A stretch of 64,000 nt of DNA from Ixodes scapularis (taxonomy: Eukaryota; Arthropoda; Arachnida; Ixodida; Ixodidae). Made by a program: the position numbers and the translations under genes. The DNA is taken from contig NW_024609846.1 of assembly GCF_016920785.2 (NCBI RefSeq), positions 82,965,816 through 83,029,815 on the forward strand. The letters are read 5' to 3'. Of the stretch, positions 10,666 to 20,880 are shown in pieces (within the stretch, counting starts at the first letter, position 1; the number at the start of each line of letters is the position of its first letter). The notes beneath the pieces are model-generated. The model was not told where the DNA came from, did no database searches, and worked only from the letters and a program-made list of their open reading frames with translations.

Positions 10666-11619
10666 TTAAGAAAAAAGGTCGAGGTATCTCATCTCTTTCT
10701 CGGACAGCGCTATTGACGGTGCGCTTATGCAAGCTTCCCCGAGAGACAATATTGCTTTCGCTTCATAGAATTCTCGGGATCTTTTTTTGTGGTAATGCTT
10801 GAGGATCTTAGTCTGTTGGAATATGGGTGTGCAGTGGCAGTCGCGGACATGTATGGCGAGATGTCCCGATGGTGATGATTTCAGAGAAAGGTGATGCTCT
10901 CGAAGTCTCACGTTCACACAGCGCCCAGATTGTCCGACGTAGACTTTTCCACATGTGAATGGAATTTCGTATACTACGTTGATGTTGCAGTTGACGTACT
11001 TGTGCGTATGCTTGATGGTGCACTTGTTGTTATTTTCATTTTGCGTATTAATCTTAGGACACAATTTTTTGAGTTTGTTTGGAGCTGAAAGTACCACTGG
11101 TACTTCATACTTTGAGCCTATCCGTTTCAAGTTGTGGGATATGTTGTGGAAGTAGGGTATCACTGCCAGCCGCGTTTTCTTCTCGCAATTTCGTTGTCCT
11201 CTTCCCTTGGGAGTTGTAAGACATTCTGCTACATCAAACAATAATGAATTGGTGTATCCAGAATCCAGCAGCCTCTGCACTTGTGCTTCGAAACTACGCT
11301 TAGCCGTGTGTTCACAGGACTTGTGCAGAGCCGCTTTGAAGCAACTTTGCACTATTCCTCTTTTGATGATCTTAGAGTGGGCAGAATCAAAAGGTAGGAG
11401 TCTTTTTTTGGACCGTGGTGCATAAGTCCAACAAGTGTGTGATTCTTCAAAGGACAGTTGTAAATCTAAAAATTGAAGCTTGCTATTAGTAGGTAACTCG
11501 TGTGTGAATTTGAGTCCTTGAGCTTGTGTCATGAAAGTGTTGCTTATGATGTTGAACGTAGCAGAATCATATTGGTCAGGTCCGATGGAAAGTAAAACGA
11601 GATAGTCATCGACGTATCT
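10666..11619 (-). pseudogene. Penelope-like protein, C-terminal part (RT YVDD to GIY-YIG), left arm
   Basis: Open frame on the minus strand running from the palindrome centre through RYVDDYLVLL (reverse-transcriptase motif with the catalytic aspartates), then a linker, and ending in the GIY-YIG endonuclease domain. In this domain VVYEIPFTCGKVYVGQSGRC supplies the two tyrosine-containing strands and the glycine, followed by a conserved arginine (LREH). The first internal ATG is at 11532, giving 288 residues, but the frame is open upstream to the junction. The N-terminal two thirds of a complete PLE protein are missing. The copy cannot encode a full enzyme, although the endonuclease domain has no stop or frameshift and looks recently active. 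Confidence 0.88.
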
Positions 11620-11621
11620 AA

Positions 11622-12575
11622 AGATACGTCGATGACTATCTCGTTTTACTTTCCATCGGACCTGACCAATATGATTCTGCTACGTTCAACATCATAAGCA
11701 ACACTTTCATGACACAAGCTCAAGGACTCAAATTCACACACGAGTTACCTACTAATAGCAAGCTTCAATTTTTAGATTTACAACTGTCCTTTGAAGAATC
11801 ACACACTTGTTGGACTTACGCACCACGGTCCAAAAAAAGACTCCTACCTTTTGATTCTGCCCACTCTAAGATCATAAAAAGAGGAATAGTGCAAAGTTGC
11901 TTCAAAGCGGCTCTGCACAAGTCCTGTGAACACACGGCTAAGCGTAGTTTCGAAGCACAAGTGCAGAGGCTGCTGGATTCTGGATACACCAATTCATTAT
12001 TGTTTGATGTAGCAGAATGTCTTACAACTCCCAAGGGAAGAGGACAACGAAATTGCGAGAAGAAAACGCGGCCGGCAGTGATACCCTACTTCCACAACAT
12101 ATCCCACAACTTGAAACGGATAGGCTCAAAGTATGAAGTACCAGTGGTACTTTCAGCTCCAAACAAACTCAAAAAATTGTGTCCTAAGATTAATACGCAA
12201 AATGAAAATAACAACAAGTGCACCATCAAGCATACGCACAAGTACGTCAACTGCAACATCAACGTAGTATACGAAATTCCATTCACATGTGGAAAAGTCT
12301 ACGTCAGACAATCTGGGCGCTGTGTGAACGTGAGACTTCGAGAGCATCACCTTTCTCTGAAATCATCACCATCGGGACATCTCGCCATACATGTCCGCGA
12401 CTGCCACTGCACACCCATATTCCAACAGACTAAGATCCTCAAGCATTACCACAAAAAAAGATCCCGAGAACTCTATGAAGCGAAAGCAATATTGTCTCTC
12501 GGGGAAGCTTGCATAAGCGCACCGTCAATAGCGCTGTCCGAGAAAGAGATGAGATACCTCGACCTTTTTTCTTAA
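11622..12575 (+). pseudogene. Penelope-like protein, C-terminal part (RT YVDD to GIY-YIG), right arm
   Basis: Mirror copy of the left arm. The frame is open from the palindrome centre, with YVDD at 11625-11636, to the TAA after LDLFS. It encodes the end of the reverse transcriptase and a GIY-YIG endonuclease. It differs from the left arm at a few residues: proline for leucine in KKTR(L/P)AVIP, arginine for glycine in KVYV(G/R)QSG, and leucine for phenylalanine in SRE(F/L)YEAK. The glycine-to-arginine change falls in the 'YVGQ' strand next to the GIY-YIG core, so this endonuclease is more likely to be impaired. The 5' part of the element is absent. Confidence 0.88.
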
Positions 12576-12899
12576 CGCGGGTCACTCTAATGTTTTCGAA
12601 CCTTATCTTTGACCTGCTGATTTTGTTTATACTTCTGAATTTTTTTATTACATTCTTTTTTCGCTTGTGTCAAGGGGTCAGATTTAGTTTAAAAAAAATT
12701 TTTTAATGCATCTATAAACTATAATAATAATTTTTCTTCTTTTTTTTTTTTCTCTTCTTTTTTACCTTCACATGGCTAATTCTTCTTTTATGTCTTCCTC
12801 GGGGAATGCATTAAACTTCCAGTTGGAGTAAGCGCTCTGTCCTGTCCCCTCTTCTTTTCCTTGGTGTTTGCGCTTTTGAATTTTTATACGAGAAACTCG

Positions 12900-13150
12900 T
12901 TTTAGAGCGCAGCTCTTAGGGGCCCGTTTCCGGCTTGAGCGGCGTCGCCGTAAGCGTCGGCGTAACACGTTACCCCCCCCTCCCCCCCCCCCCCCAAGGT
13001 CACGTGACTCCCCTGAGGTCACGTGACCCCCTCCCCCGAGGTTACGTGACCACCCTGAGGTCACACAACCCCCTCCTGAGGTCACGTGACCTCAAGGTGT
13101 CACCTATCCCTCAGTACGCTTCCATCCTTCTCCTCAAGAGCTGCGCTCAA
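12900..13150. repeat. GTCACGTGAC minisatellite within the GC-rich palindromic repeat
   Basis: The AGAGCGCAGCTCT border is followed by a C-run (about 12966-12996). After it come five or so imperfect copies of a 20-25 bp unit centred on GAGGTCACGTGACC, then a closing AAGAGCTGCGCTC at about 13137. It is the same family as 7690-8708, in inverted orientation. Confidence 0.7.
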
Positions 13151-13845
13151 ACCGGCGTTACAGGGGTTTGTAAACGGCTTTCATTTTTTGAAACGCAGAA
13201 CCCTCTAGTCCCACCGGAACAGGACCCCACCAGAGAATAGCGCCGCATCATTAGCGTTGCTATGGTTCGGTGGTGCTCATGCTGCTGATATTTCTCGAAG
13301 TGGCCTCGGTGGCAGCAACAGCCGCGCGGCGATATCATATAACTCACTGCCTTGTCCGTTTAACTACATTCATGCCTGCGCGCGCGTCCGCCTCTAACGT
13401 GATGACGAGCTTGTTTCGGCCGGCACTCCGCGAGTAGCTGCACCTTCCGATCGTTTGCTTCACGCCGACAATCGCTTGTACCGAAAGAATTGAAGGGTGC
13501 GACAGATTGCAATCCCGTCATGAATTTTCGGGGAATTTGCGCCTCCTTTCTTAACAAAGGGGTAATCAAAATTAGAAGTGCCCAGAGGCGCAGATTTTGA
13601 TATGCATGTATAGCATTAAACTCGAGGATCACCTCCTTTGACAATGCGATAAAACGCATGGGCGCACGTGCACTGGGGCACCTAGAGCGCCGATCAAAGG
13701 TGTGCACTCGCACTGTTCACCTCTTCTGACGGGCCAAAGAAAATTGTCCTCGAAACATTTCCCAGTCTTGCCAAGATCGGAGGCGTTTCGCCGCAGCAAA
13801 CGTGTATTTGCGGAGAAGCATGCTTTACAGAGTATCGCGCAGCAG
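13151..13845. other. no gene seen
   Basis: Neither strand shows a recognisable protein. The open frames here lack domain or repeat signatures. Confidence 0.3.
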
Positions 13846-14090
13846 CCCGCAGATATCAGATTGGGTCGGAAATTTAGGCCCGACCCGATCCGGCCCGATA
13901 AAGCCTTGGCCCAAACTTGGCCCGAGTCGGAGTGGGCTTTCTAAACGCAAGTTCGAGCCTGAACCGACCAAAAACAAATTTGGCCCGAACGCGGCCCGAG
14001 CCCGACTGCTCTTTTCGACATGAATCCAACCTGTACACGGCCCCAATAACGCCGAACCGGACCCGAACCCGGCCCCGACTGTGTTTTCTA
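13846..14090. repeat. CCCGA-rich degenerate minisatellite
   Basis: Runs of GGCCCGA, CCCGACCCG and related strings with little order. The same composition recurs at 16060-16240, which ends in a palindromic GCCCGACCCGACTGTCGGGT. Open frames over it are by-products of the biased composition. Confidence 0.55.
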
Positions 14091-16055
14091 GTAGTTCTAC
14101 CCAACGTTACAAGAACAACTGAGTTAGAAAACTGCCATAGAGCCTGCTTTGAGAACGGGGCTCCGATCCGTACTCGAGAACCGAACTAAAGGCAATCGCA
14201 ACGCCGCCATTTCTGCTGCAGCAGCCACTCCGGGAACTGCACGGCTGCACGTATGGGTTCAGGTCGTGTTGCGCAAGGGCCGGGGGCGCCATCTCGCAGC
14301 GCCATTACGCAGTAGCTATATAAATATACTTTAATTTTTTTTACTTATCGCTAAAGGGTGGCGCTATCATCGTATCCAGTTTGGTCTCGGTGGACGTTAG
14401 CGGTTCGGGTTTCAAGGGTGAGTTTCCCAATTGAGTGTTTTAGTAACTTTGGTTCTACCTTTGTTTTACATGACACCGTCCATGTTGAACAATAATTTTC
14501 GATTTGTAAGTTAATTCAAAGAATATCTAACCCAAAATATGGAACTCACAAAACAAAGCTGGGGCGATAGGCGGGACGCTGCCAAACCCAAAAACATAAC
14601 TCAGGCAGCGATATCTCTAACGGTTGGTAGTATTTTTGGAAAAGAAGTCCGCAATTAAGCACGGCCGACGAGACACGTGACGTCACGATTCTCATTCTCT
14701 CTCCTCTCCGCCTCACCCCCCTCGAGTTGGTGAACCGAAGCGAGGAGGACAGAAGCAAGGCCGCTTCACCACATTCTCAACTGTTCGAGGAGGATCGTGA
14801 GGTCATAGTCCTCGCTTGATTGCGCCCCCCTTTTCCAAAAGTACGGCCATCCCTTTGAGAAATCGCTGTATGAGTGATGGTTTGTAGTTCATAGCGTCCC
14901 GTGCAACACTTCTGCGGCCTTATTTTTCGAAATCTAAATTTCGGTTCAGCATCTCTTAAAACACATTTGTGTCAAAGGTGAACACAGCCATTCTATTTAC
15001 TCAGGCCGTTTCGAGAACGATAATGCGGACAACAGAATTCCGGTTTTACTGAAAAAAAATAAAGAAAACGATTTTAGCACGCACGACAATATACTTAAAT
15101 GCATTTTCGACCAAAGTACATTTTTGAAATTAAAATTATATTAAGTTCGCGCAATTTTATAATCCCCCTTGCTAACATTTGGAATAAGACTTGCCTTGAG
15201 TTCGACACATCAACAGGCAAATAACAAGCGATAAGTTTAAAAACATTGTGCCATTTTTCGAGTCCCTGCTGTGCAATGACAAATATTGTCACAGCGTTTA
15301 AAAAAACGTGAATAAAGTGAAGAAGATGAAAGATACAAAACTTTAGTTGAAGTATTTTTTTTTACATACAACTGAGGCTTGATCACACCCCAATTAACAA
15401 ATTAAGAAACAGATATAGAGAGTAATGATGTACATGATTATTTACGCATTGTTGTGAAGGAACAAGATGTTATCTACACAACCCGGAGACAACCTCGTCC
15501 TTCAATGTCGAAGAACAAGTCCAGTGGAGCTGAGATTTCGCACGCTACTCGCGCTCGTCGCTGGAATACACGGGATTTTCCGCGCAATTTGGCTGAGCAC
15601 GTGATATTTTGCTGCATGAGATTTCCACTACTCAAGAAGGTCCCCGATGTTTACACAACTGTTTTCACTGTCTAAGTAACGTTCCACCTCGGTGTTGCTA
15701 GGGCGAGGTTTCTCGGCTTGTGGCCATTCTTCGAAGGCGGTGGGTTTTCCTGCTTTCAACATTTTGCGCGTGGCTCATCCTGTTCGCCTGGTTCACGAAG
15801 CATCTCTATTAAAAAAAATCAAATTTATTGCCAGGTTTCCTGAATCGTAGACATGCGTTCTCAGGAGTCGCATACTCCTATTTGAGAACAACTGACCTAG
15901 AGGGTTGTCATAGTGTAGCGGGCTTTGTATAAAACCTAATGACTTGCGGCACAATATCCAGATTGCCACTGTTTGTGTTCAAACAAGCTTTTTGGTACTT
16001 TCTTTGTTTTCGAAGATAAGATAAATATTTACCCCAATTCCGAAATATTTGACAA
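14091..16055. other. no gene seen
   Basis: About 2 kb of unique-looking, AT-rich sequence without recognisable exons, transposon proteins or tandem repeats. Confidence 0.3.
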
Positions 16056-16240
16056 TAAGGTCGGGCAGTCGGGCCCCGATGTCTCCAACTAGAATCGACC
16101 CGAGCTCGACGCAGTTCGGATGAAATCGACAAGAACCCGAACCGAACTCGAACAGGGCTCTCATCTATTGGCCCAAGCCCGACCCGACTGTCGGGTCGGG
16201 CTCGGGCTTTCGGGCTAGCCCGAGCCCGCGCAGATCTCTA
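16056..16240. repeat. CCCGA-rich degenerate minisatellite, second copy
   Basis: Same CCCGA/TCGGG vocabulary as 13846-14090. It contains a GC-rich inverted repeat around 16175-16225 (CCCGACCCGA opposite TCGGGTCGGG). Confidence 0.55.
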
Positions 16241-16535
16241 GGGCCCGCTACCGGAATCCTCAGACAGCGAAGATGAAGCGCTCCTTCGAGTGATCAATGA
16301 TCACGAAAGGCTGACACAACAAGATGTTGTCGATTTCAGTTACGTTATGCACAGTTAATGCTTGGATCTGCAAAACAGTGTTTTGTTGGCGGGAAGGCCC
16401 GACCGCCGTTAGCGGGTGTTCGGCAACAAAACGAACACATTCGCGATTCCAAGATAGTAGTCTCTATACGTTTTGTAAATGTTTTATTACAAAAACAAAT
16501 TTCGGCAGAGAGACTTAAGACTGCTCACATGTAGG

Positions 16536-16944
16536 AATGCGAAAGCATTTTTACACGCCGCGTATTCCTACAAGCAGCGACGGTGGGGGAGCATTGATCT
16601 CACTGCCAGAGCGCACACGACGCTCTGGCAGTGAGATCAATGCTCCCCCACTTCGCAGGCGCGGTGAACCCCGCCGGCTTCTCGACGGCTTCCGTGACGA
16701 AGCATTGTGTTGCTGTACTTTTTTTGTTTTTTTTATTTCTGGGGCGCTCCGCTTTGACCTTGAGCGCACCCGCCGGCTTCCGCGACGAAGAATCTGCGTT
16801 GCTCTGCTTTTCTTTGTGTTTTATTGGAAATGGAAATTCAGGTACTGTTTCGCTCAGCCAATGGAAGGTGATGCTCCGTTTTTTGCGGCTACAGACAATG
16901 ATAACGACGGCTTCCCTCCATGGGACAGTTAATGCTTTCGCATT
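16536..16944. mobile_element. MITE with AATGCGAAAGCAT ends, copy A
   Basis: AATGCGAAAGCAT at 16536-16548 returns reversed at 16932-16944. The subterminal CCATGGGACAGTTAATG matches, reversed, the start of copy B (58583-59016). Inside lies a perfect 31-bp hairpin: arms 16583-16613 and 16621-16651 with a 7-base loop. No protein is encoded; open frames on both strands here are mirror products of the hairpin. Confidence 0.8.
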
Positions 16945-17057
16945 ACGATCTAACTTCATGTAATTTAAGTGCATGACGCTGAGGTTGACACTTGTTATTT
17001 CCCGGAGCTCTTCCGTAGTCGACTGGTGTCAGCCACATCCGGCCTCTGTGAAAATAT

Positions 17058-18544
17058 CGGGGTCGGGCAGAAATATTCAAACATGTATTTGGAATTACAA
17101 ATACTGGGATACATTAAGATAGTAGCTAAGATACTGATACTAAAAAAATATCTGTAAAAATGTGTCGCGATACGTATCGGAAATACATTTTCAATGAGGC
17201 AAAAAGACTTTGTAAATGCAAATACAGGAATTCCTTTTTGGGGACGGCAGAAATACAAATACAGAAATACTGACACTGCAATACATTCTTCAAATTTGTT
17301 TGAGACGCCAACTGAGATGAAACTTGAAGTTTGAAGTGGAAGTTTTTGATCCCGAAATTATTTTCCCGTAGGCTTGGCAGTTTGCCTTGACGATAGTGGT
17401 TTCGGACGACGAGAAGTCTTCAATGGGCTCAAAAAAAAACGTTCCATCAAGGACTGACCGCGGTCCCTTCACTGACATCCTGTCTGTCTGACGAGGGGTG
17501 CGAAAAGTCTTCAATCTCTAAGTAAATTTTATGTTACCCTAAATCCCATCAAAACTTCACCACGCCCCTGTCCAATAAGGACGCCCCTGTCAACATTGAT
17601 CACATGACGTCACGGTGGAATGAACTGGTATTCTTTTTCTGTGGGTCTGGCCTGGAACATGAAACTTTACCACCCTGCTGTATGAAAGGACAATACGTGC
17701 TTTCGTTGGAGGTTAATAGTTCAAGATCGTGCAGGCAGTGTCATTTGGAATTTTTGAAAATAATGGACCACCCGAAACATCCGGGAATACATGTCTTGTC
17801 TTCTGTTATGGTTGAAAAAACGATACGGTGGCATCCCTGTTCTGAAGGTCCTTCCTGCCGACCCTCTACCACCGACGCATGGATTGCAGTCCTCAAATTT
17901 CGCCTAGCATCATTAAAACAGAGACCTCGTGGATTGCGATCTCATATTGCCGGCTCAGGTGCGAGCTCTCTGAGAAACAGCGCGCTCGAGACGAGTCGCA
18001 GGTGTACGAAGTCTGGGTCGGCACAGCGAGGCCACGTCTGGCCTCCTTCCTGGATTTCGGATCGCCAGAGCAGCGGGTCACGTTCACGTCGGCTGATGGC
18101 ATACCCGCGAGCCGTGCAATATCACGGGCGCAGCCGCAGACGCATTGAAATATGTGCTGAACTTTACTGCGTGAGTCATCCTAATATTTCAAGTCAACCA
18201 CCACCAGGATCGTGATGCAACGGACTGTGACTCAGCTTTGTATGATGGGGTACTGTACACACTAAGACAAGAAAGACGGTTAGCAGTGGCCACTGGATGC
18301 CAGCAAATAAGGACTCAAGAAATCCCTACTTACGGACCTGCGGCAAAAGAAGCTCTGACTCCACTCCTGATACGCCACCTGGTTCGAGTCTCCGACTACG
18401 CAATACTTCTCAGAAGGGAGAAGAGGACGGATAGAAAAATAGTTTGGAGAATCGGAAGGAACTTTGGTCAGCATAGCAACAATACGAAATGTATTTCTGA
18501 AATACTATCGCGACACATTTGTATCGCGATACTGCCCAACCCTG
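17058..18544 (-). mobile_element. hAT element remnant
   Basis: Left end CGGGGTCGGGCAG and right end (reversed) CAGGGTTGGGCAG are related terminal repeats. The flanks GAAAATAT (17050-17057) and GAAAATAG (18545-18552) form an 8-bp target duplication with one mismatch, as expected for hAT. A BED-finger remnant lies on the minus strand. Subterminal regions carry repeated GATACGTATCG-like words. No intact transposase is present. Confidence 0.75.
17310..17514 (-). pseudogene. BED-type zinc-finger fragment of hAT transposase
   Basis: The minus-strand frame includes VKANCQAYGKIISGSKTSTS followed by NFKFHLSWRLK. This matches the BED finger pattern C..C....i..stSNf..HL, but the second metal-binding cysteine is tyrosine and the terminal histidine is not evident. 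BED fingers sit at the N-terminus of hAT transposases and bind DNA. The catalytic part is absent, so this is a dead fragment. Confidence 0.6.
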
Positions 18545-18552
18545 GAAAATAG

Positions 18553-18829
18553 CCACGCTGAACTAATTGTTAACGGTGTTTCCGTCACAAATAAAAACTA
18601 GACTCTGCATTGTCGCGTTCCCCACTACCTCTCGTCGTCCTTCCAGCAGAGCGGCGTGCTTGTTTCGGTTCCCCGTTGGTACGCTTAAGGTTGGCTTACA
18701 CACTTGCGATCGCTTACTACAGTTAACCTAAAAACATTTACGACGAGAGACCATAATGACGCCATCCATCGAGTAGCCATGAAATAAAAAATGTGGGTGT
18801 GTGTATGTCTATACAGCCTAGAACTTAGT
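18553..18829. other. no gene seen
   Basis: Short stretch between the hAT remnant and a tRNA-derived repeat; nothing recognisable. Confidence 0.3.
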
Positions 18830-19060
18830 CTGCTTCGACGGGCGACTTGTCTCCCAGCTGTAAATGAGAAATTCAACCAGTGCAGTACAACCGCTAGCCT
18901 GCGATCTTCAACGTGCATCATGCAGACGACCGCACTCCGGTATGATGCTCATCCAGATCGAAACGGGCAGGGCTGGGGATTGAACCCAGGATCGCTGGGT
19001 TCTGCAGCGCGAGCTTTCGTTCCAAGTGCTCCGAGCTGGTGAGCGCTAGACCACTCAATT
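18830..19060 (-). repeat. tRNA-derived SINE-like repeat
   Basis: Read on the minus strand, GAGTGGTCTAGCGCTCACC (A-box-like) is followed about 50 bases later by CCTGGGTTCAATCCCCAGC (B-box with T-arm). A non-tRNA tail then includes ATGCACGTTGAAGATCGCAG and GCTAGCGGTTGTACTGCAC. A tail fragment recurs at about 1085-1130. Pol III promoter boxes plus a shared tail are the hallmark of a SINE. The exact 3' end is uncertain. Confidence 0.6.
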
Positions 19061-20689
19061 TACACACTTGCATTTACCTTACCATTCATTTTGTTTACAC
19101 ACATAATAATTTGTTGCCTTGAAAAACATTTGACAGTGTTGTAAACGATCATATTCCAGACTCCTAGATAAAATACGTACATTTAATCTTGTGAATACTG
19201 CAAAACTTTCGCTCTAGTGAAATCGAGACCCAGTGTCACCTCATGAATGGCGCCAGCGTGCCACATGTTTTCTCCTAAGACATTGCGAAAACTCGGTTCT
19301 ACGCAAACGCAAGTGTGTGAACAGGCCTCTACTGCTGTACTGCAGCATATAAATGGCGAAAACCGATATTGCGCTGGAAAAGCTCGTTTTGAACCGGTAC
19401 TCCGTGCGGGACTCCGTGAGAGCGATGCATTCTTGGACCCAAAGCCGCCTGTCGAATTAATTCGTTTCTCTCTGTGTTTCAGAATGGTTTATACTCGGGG
19501 AGTTTGACAATATCTTGGAAATGGCGACCGTCTAGCAACCACGGCTGGGAGTCTGGCAACGGGGAACTGATGTGTCCCCTCCACCATCTTGTGTTTCTGA
19601 CACAAAACAAACCATGACCGTTTCATTTAAAGAATATGACTGCCGGGACACATGTTCCACCCATTGACCAGACACCCTCAGTATATATAGCTCAAATAGC
19701 TCGGCGCTGGAGTACGGTTAGGAGTCTTTTTTTTTTTCTTCTTTTTTTTTTTCAGAGTATTCTATAACAGTTTTTTACGTGAGTTTTTCTTTTTAAATAA
19801 TATTGCATCGAATTGAACTGGGGAAGCAGAATCCGGCAGGGCCGGCGAATATATACGTGTTTGCCGCGAGGCCCCACCTGCGATCAAAAATGTGTACATA
19901 GTAATTACATTTCTTAACTATTGCAAAGCATATGTCAAGAGAATTTAAGTAAATTATGCAGCAGTTACTCTTCATTAAGAAACGCGTACGTCCACCTGCG
20001 TATTATTTTTTTTCAGGAACTTTTTTTAAAGTATTATATGTACGCAGACAGCGTGCAGGCACGCTGTCTGGTAAAGTGAGCGTGAAGTCATCAGCGTAAA
20101 TTGAAGTACAAAACAGGCATGCGTACTTCCATACGTAGCGCTTATCGACGGCGTTAAAAAAACATCAGCCTGAGTATTGTAAATGTTGGCTTTTAGAAAA
20201 TAAAAATAACAAGCGAGTTTATAGCATACGTACGTTTTGCTGCTTTCTACGCCAGTCTGCGGTACTGCAACGTTGCGATTGGAGTTCTCTTCAAGCGAGG
20301 CTGTTTGAGGCTGGCCTATGACATTCTCGGGTAGTTTCTTTCGTGCGAGCCGGCTAGGCCACATTTTGTACGGTATCTTGCTGGAAAAGACCGAGGAAGC
20401 TCGAACCGAAACCAAAGACGCTCTGTAAACAAAAAAAAAGAAAAACACAAATGACCTTTACTTGTTCAGTCACGCAGCATATGCCTAAAGCCACATTCCC
20501 ACTGCCCGCACAACATAACAAAAGACACGCGGTGCTTGCCACAAACACGATGGCAGTATTATCCGTGGACTACGCCTCACGCGTACTCTAAGCATGTTTG
20601 CTTCATACATACATATGTTTACGCTGCCAACATGTTTGCAGACATGATGACCGTCTGGCCTCTGGCTGAGACGTTAGCATTACCTCCAA
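19061..20689. other. no gene seen
   Basis: AT-rich with T-runs at about 19730-19752. No open frame with a recognisable domain. Confidence 0.3.
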
Positions 20690-20880
20690 GCAGCACGGAT
20701 CTTGGCCAAGCGATGGCCAAAGGCTGGGGTGGCCAAAGAGTGGCCATTCATCGGTCAATGTTTGGCCGGTGGCTGATGGCCAGAGAGACGCAAGTCATTG
20801 GCCATTGTCTGGCCACTGTCTGGCCAATGGCCCAAAGACCATTGCCAGCCATTGGACCAATGATTGGCCAAATCTGTGCT
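20690..20880. repeat. TGGCCA/CCAAT-rich cluster
   Basis: More than ten occurrences of TTGGCC, TGGCCA or GGCCAA in under 200 bases, irregularly spaced and often palindromic. This looks like a degenerate short-unit tandem array. Frames open through it on both strands are composition artefacts. Confidence 0.6.

Larger units (their letters stand above)
10305..12899. mobile_element. Penelope-like element, head-to-head inverted dimer with target duplication
   Basis: Two 5'-truncated copies of a Penelope-like element face outwards from a centre at 11620/11621. Any base x in one arm pairs with 23241-x in the other over the coding part, without indels. The arms run from about 10353 to 11619 and 11622 to 12888. 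The left side carries 37 extra bases (10316-10352). The direct repeat CGAGAAACTCG occurs at 10305-10315 and 12889-12899, outside both ends, as a target duplication would. The arms differ at several single positions, for example one leucine/proline and one glycine/arginine codon. The junction lies in the reverse transcriptase, just upstream of YVDD. Confidence 0.9.

Noticed and set aside
10353..12888. Palindrome as a sequencing hairpin artefact
   Set aside because: The arms differ at several bases and codons, the left side has 37 unmatched bases, and a direct repeat flanks the whole unit. An artefact is not excluded but is less likely.
17604..18215. 203-codon plus-strand open frame inside the hAT remnant
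   Set aside because: No domain or repeat signature, and strand opposite to the BED finger. Likely chance.
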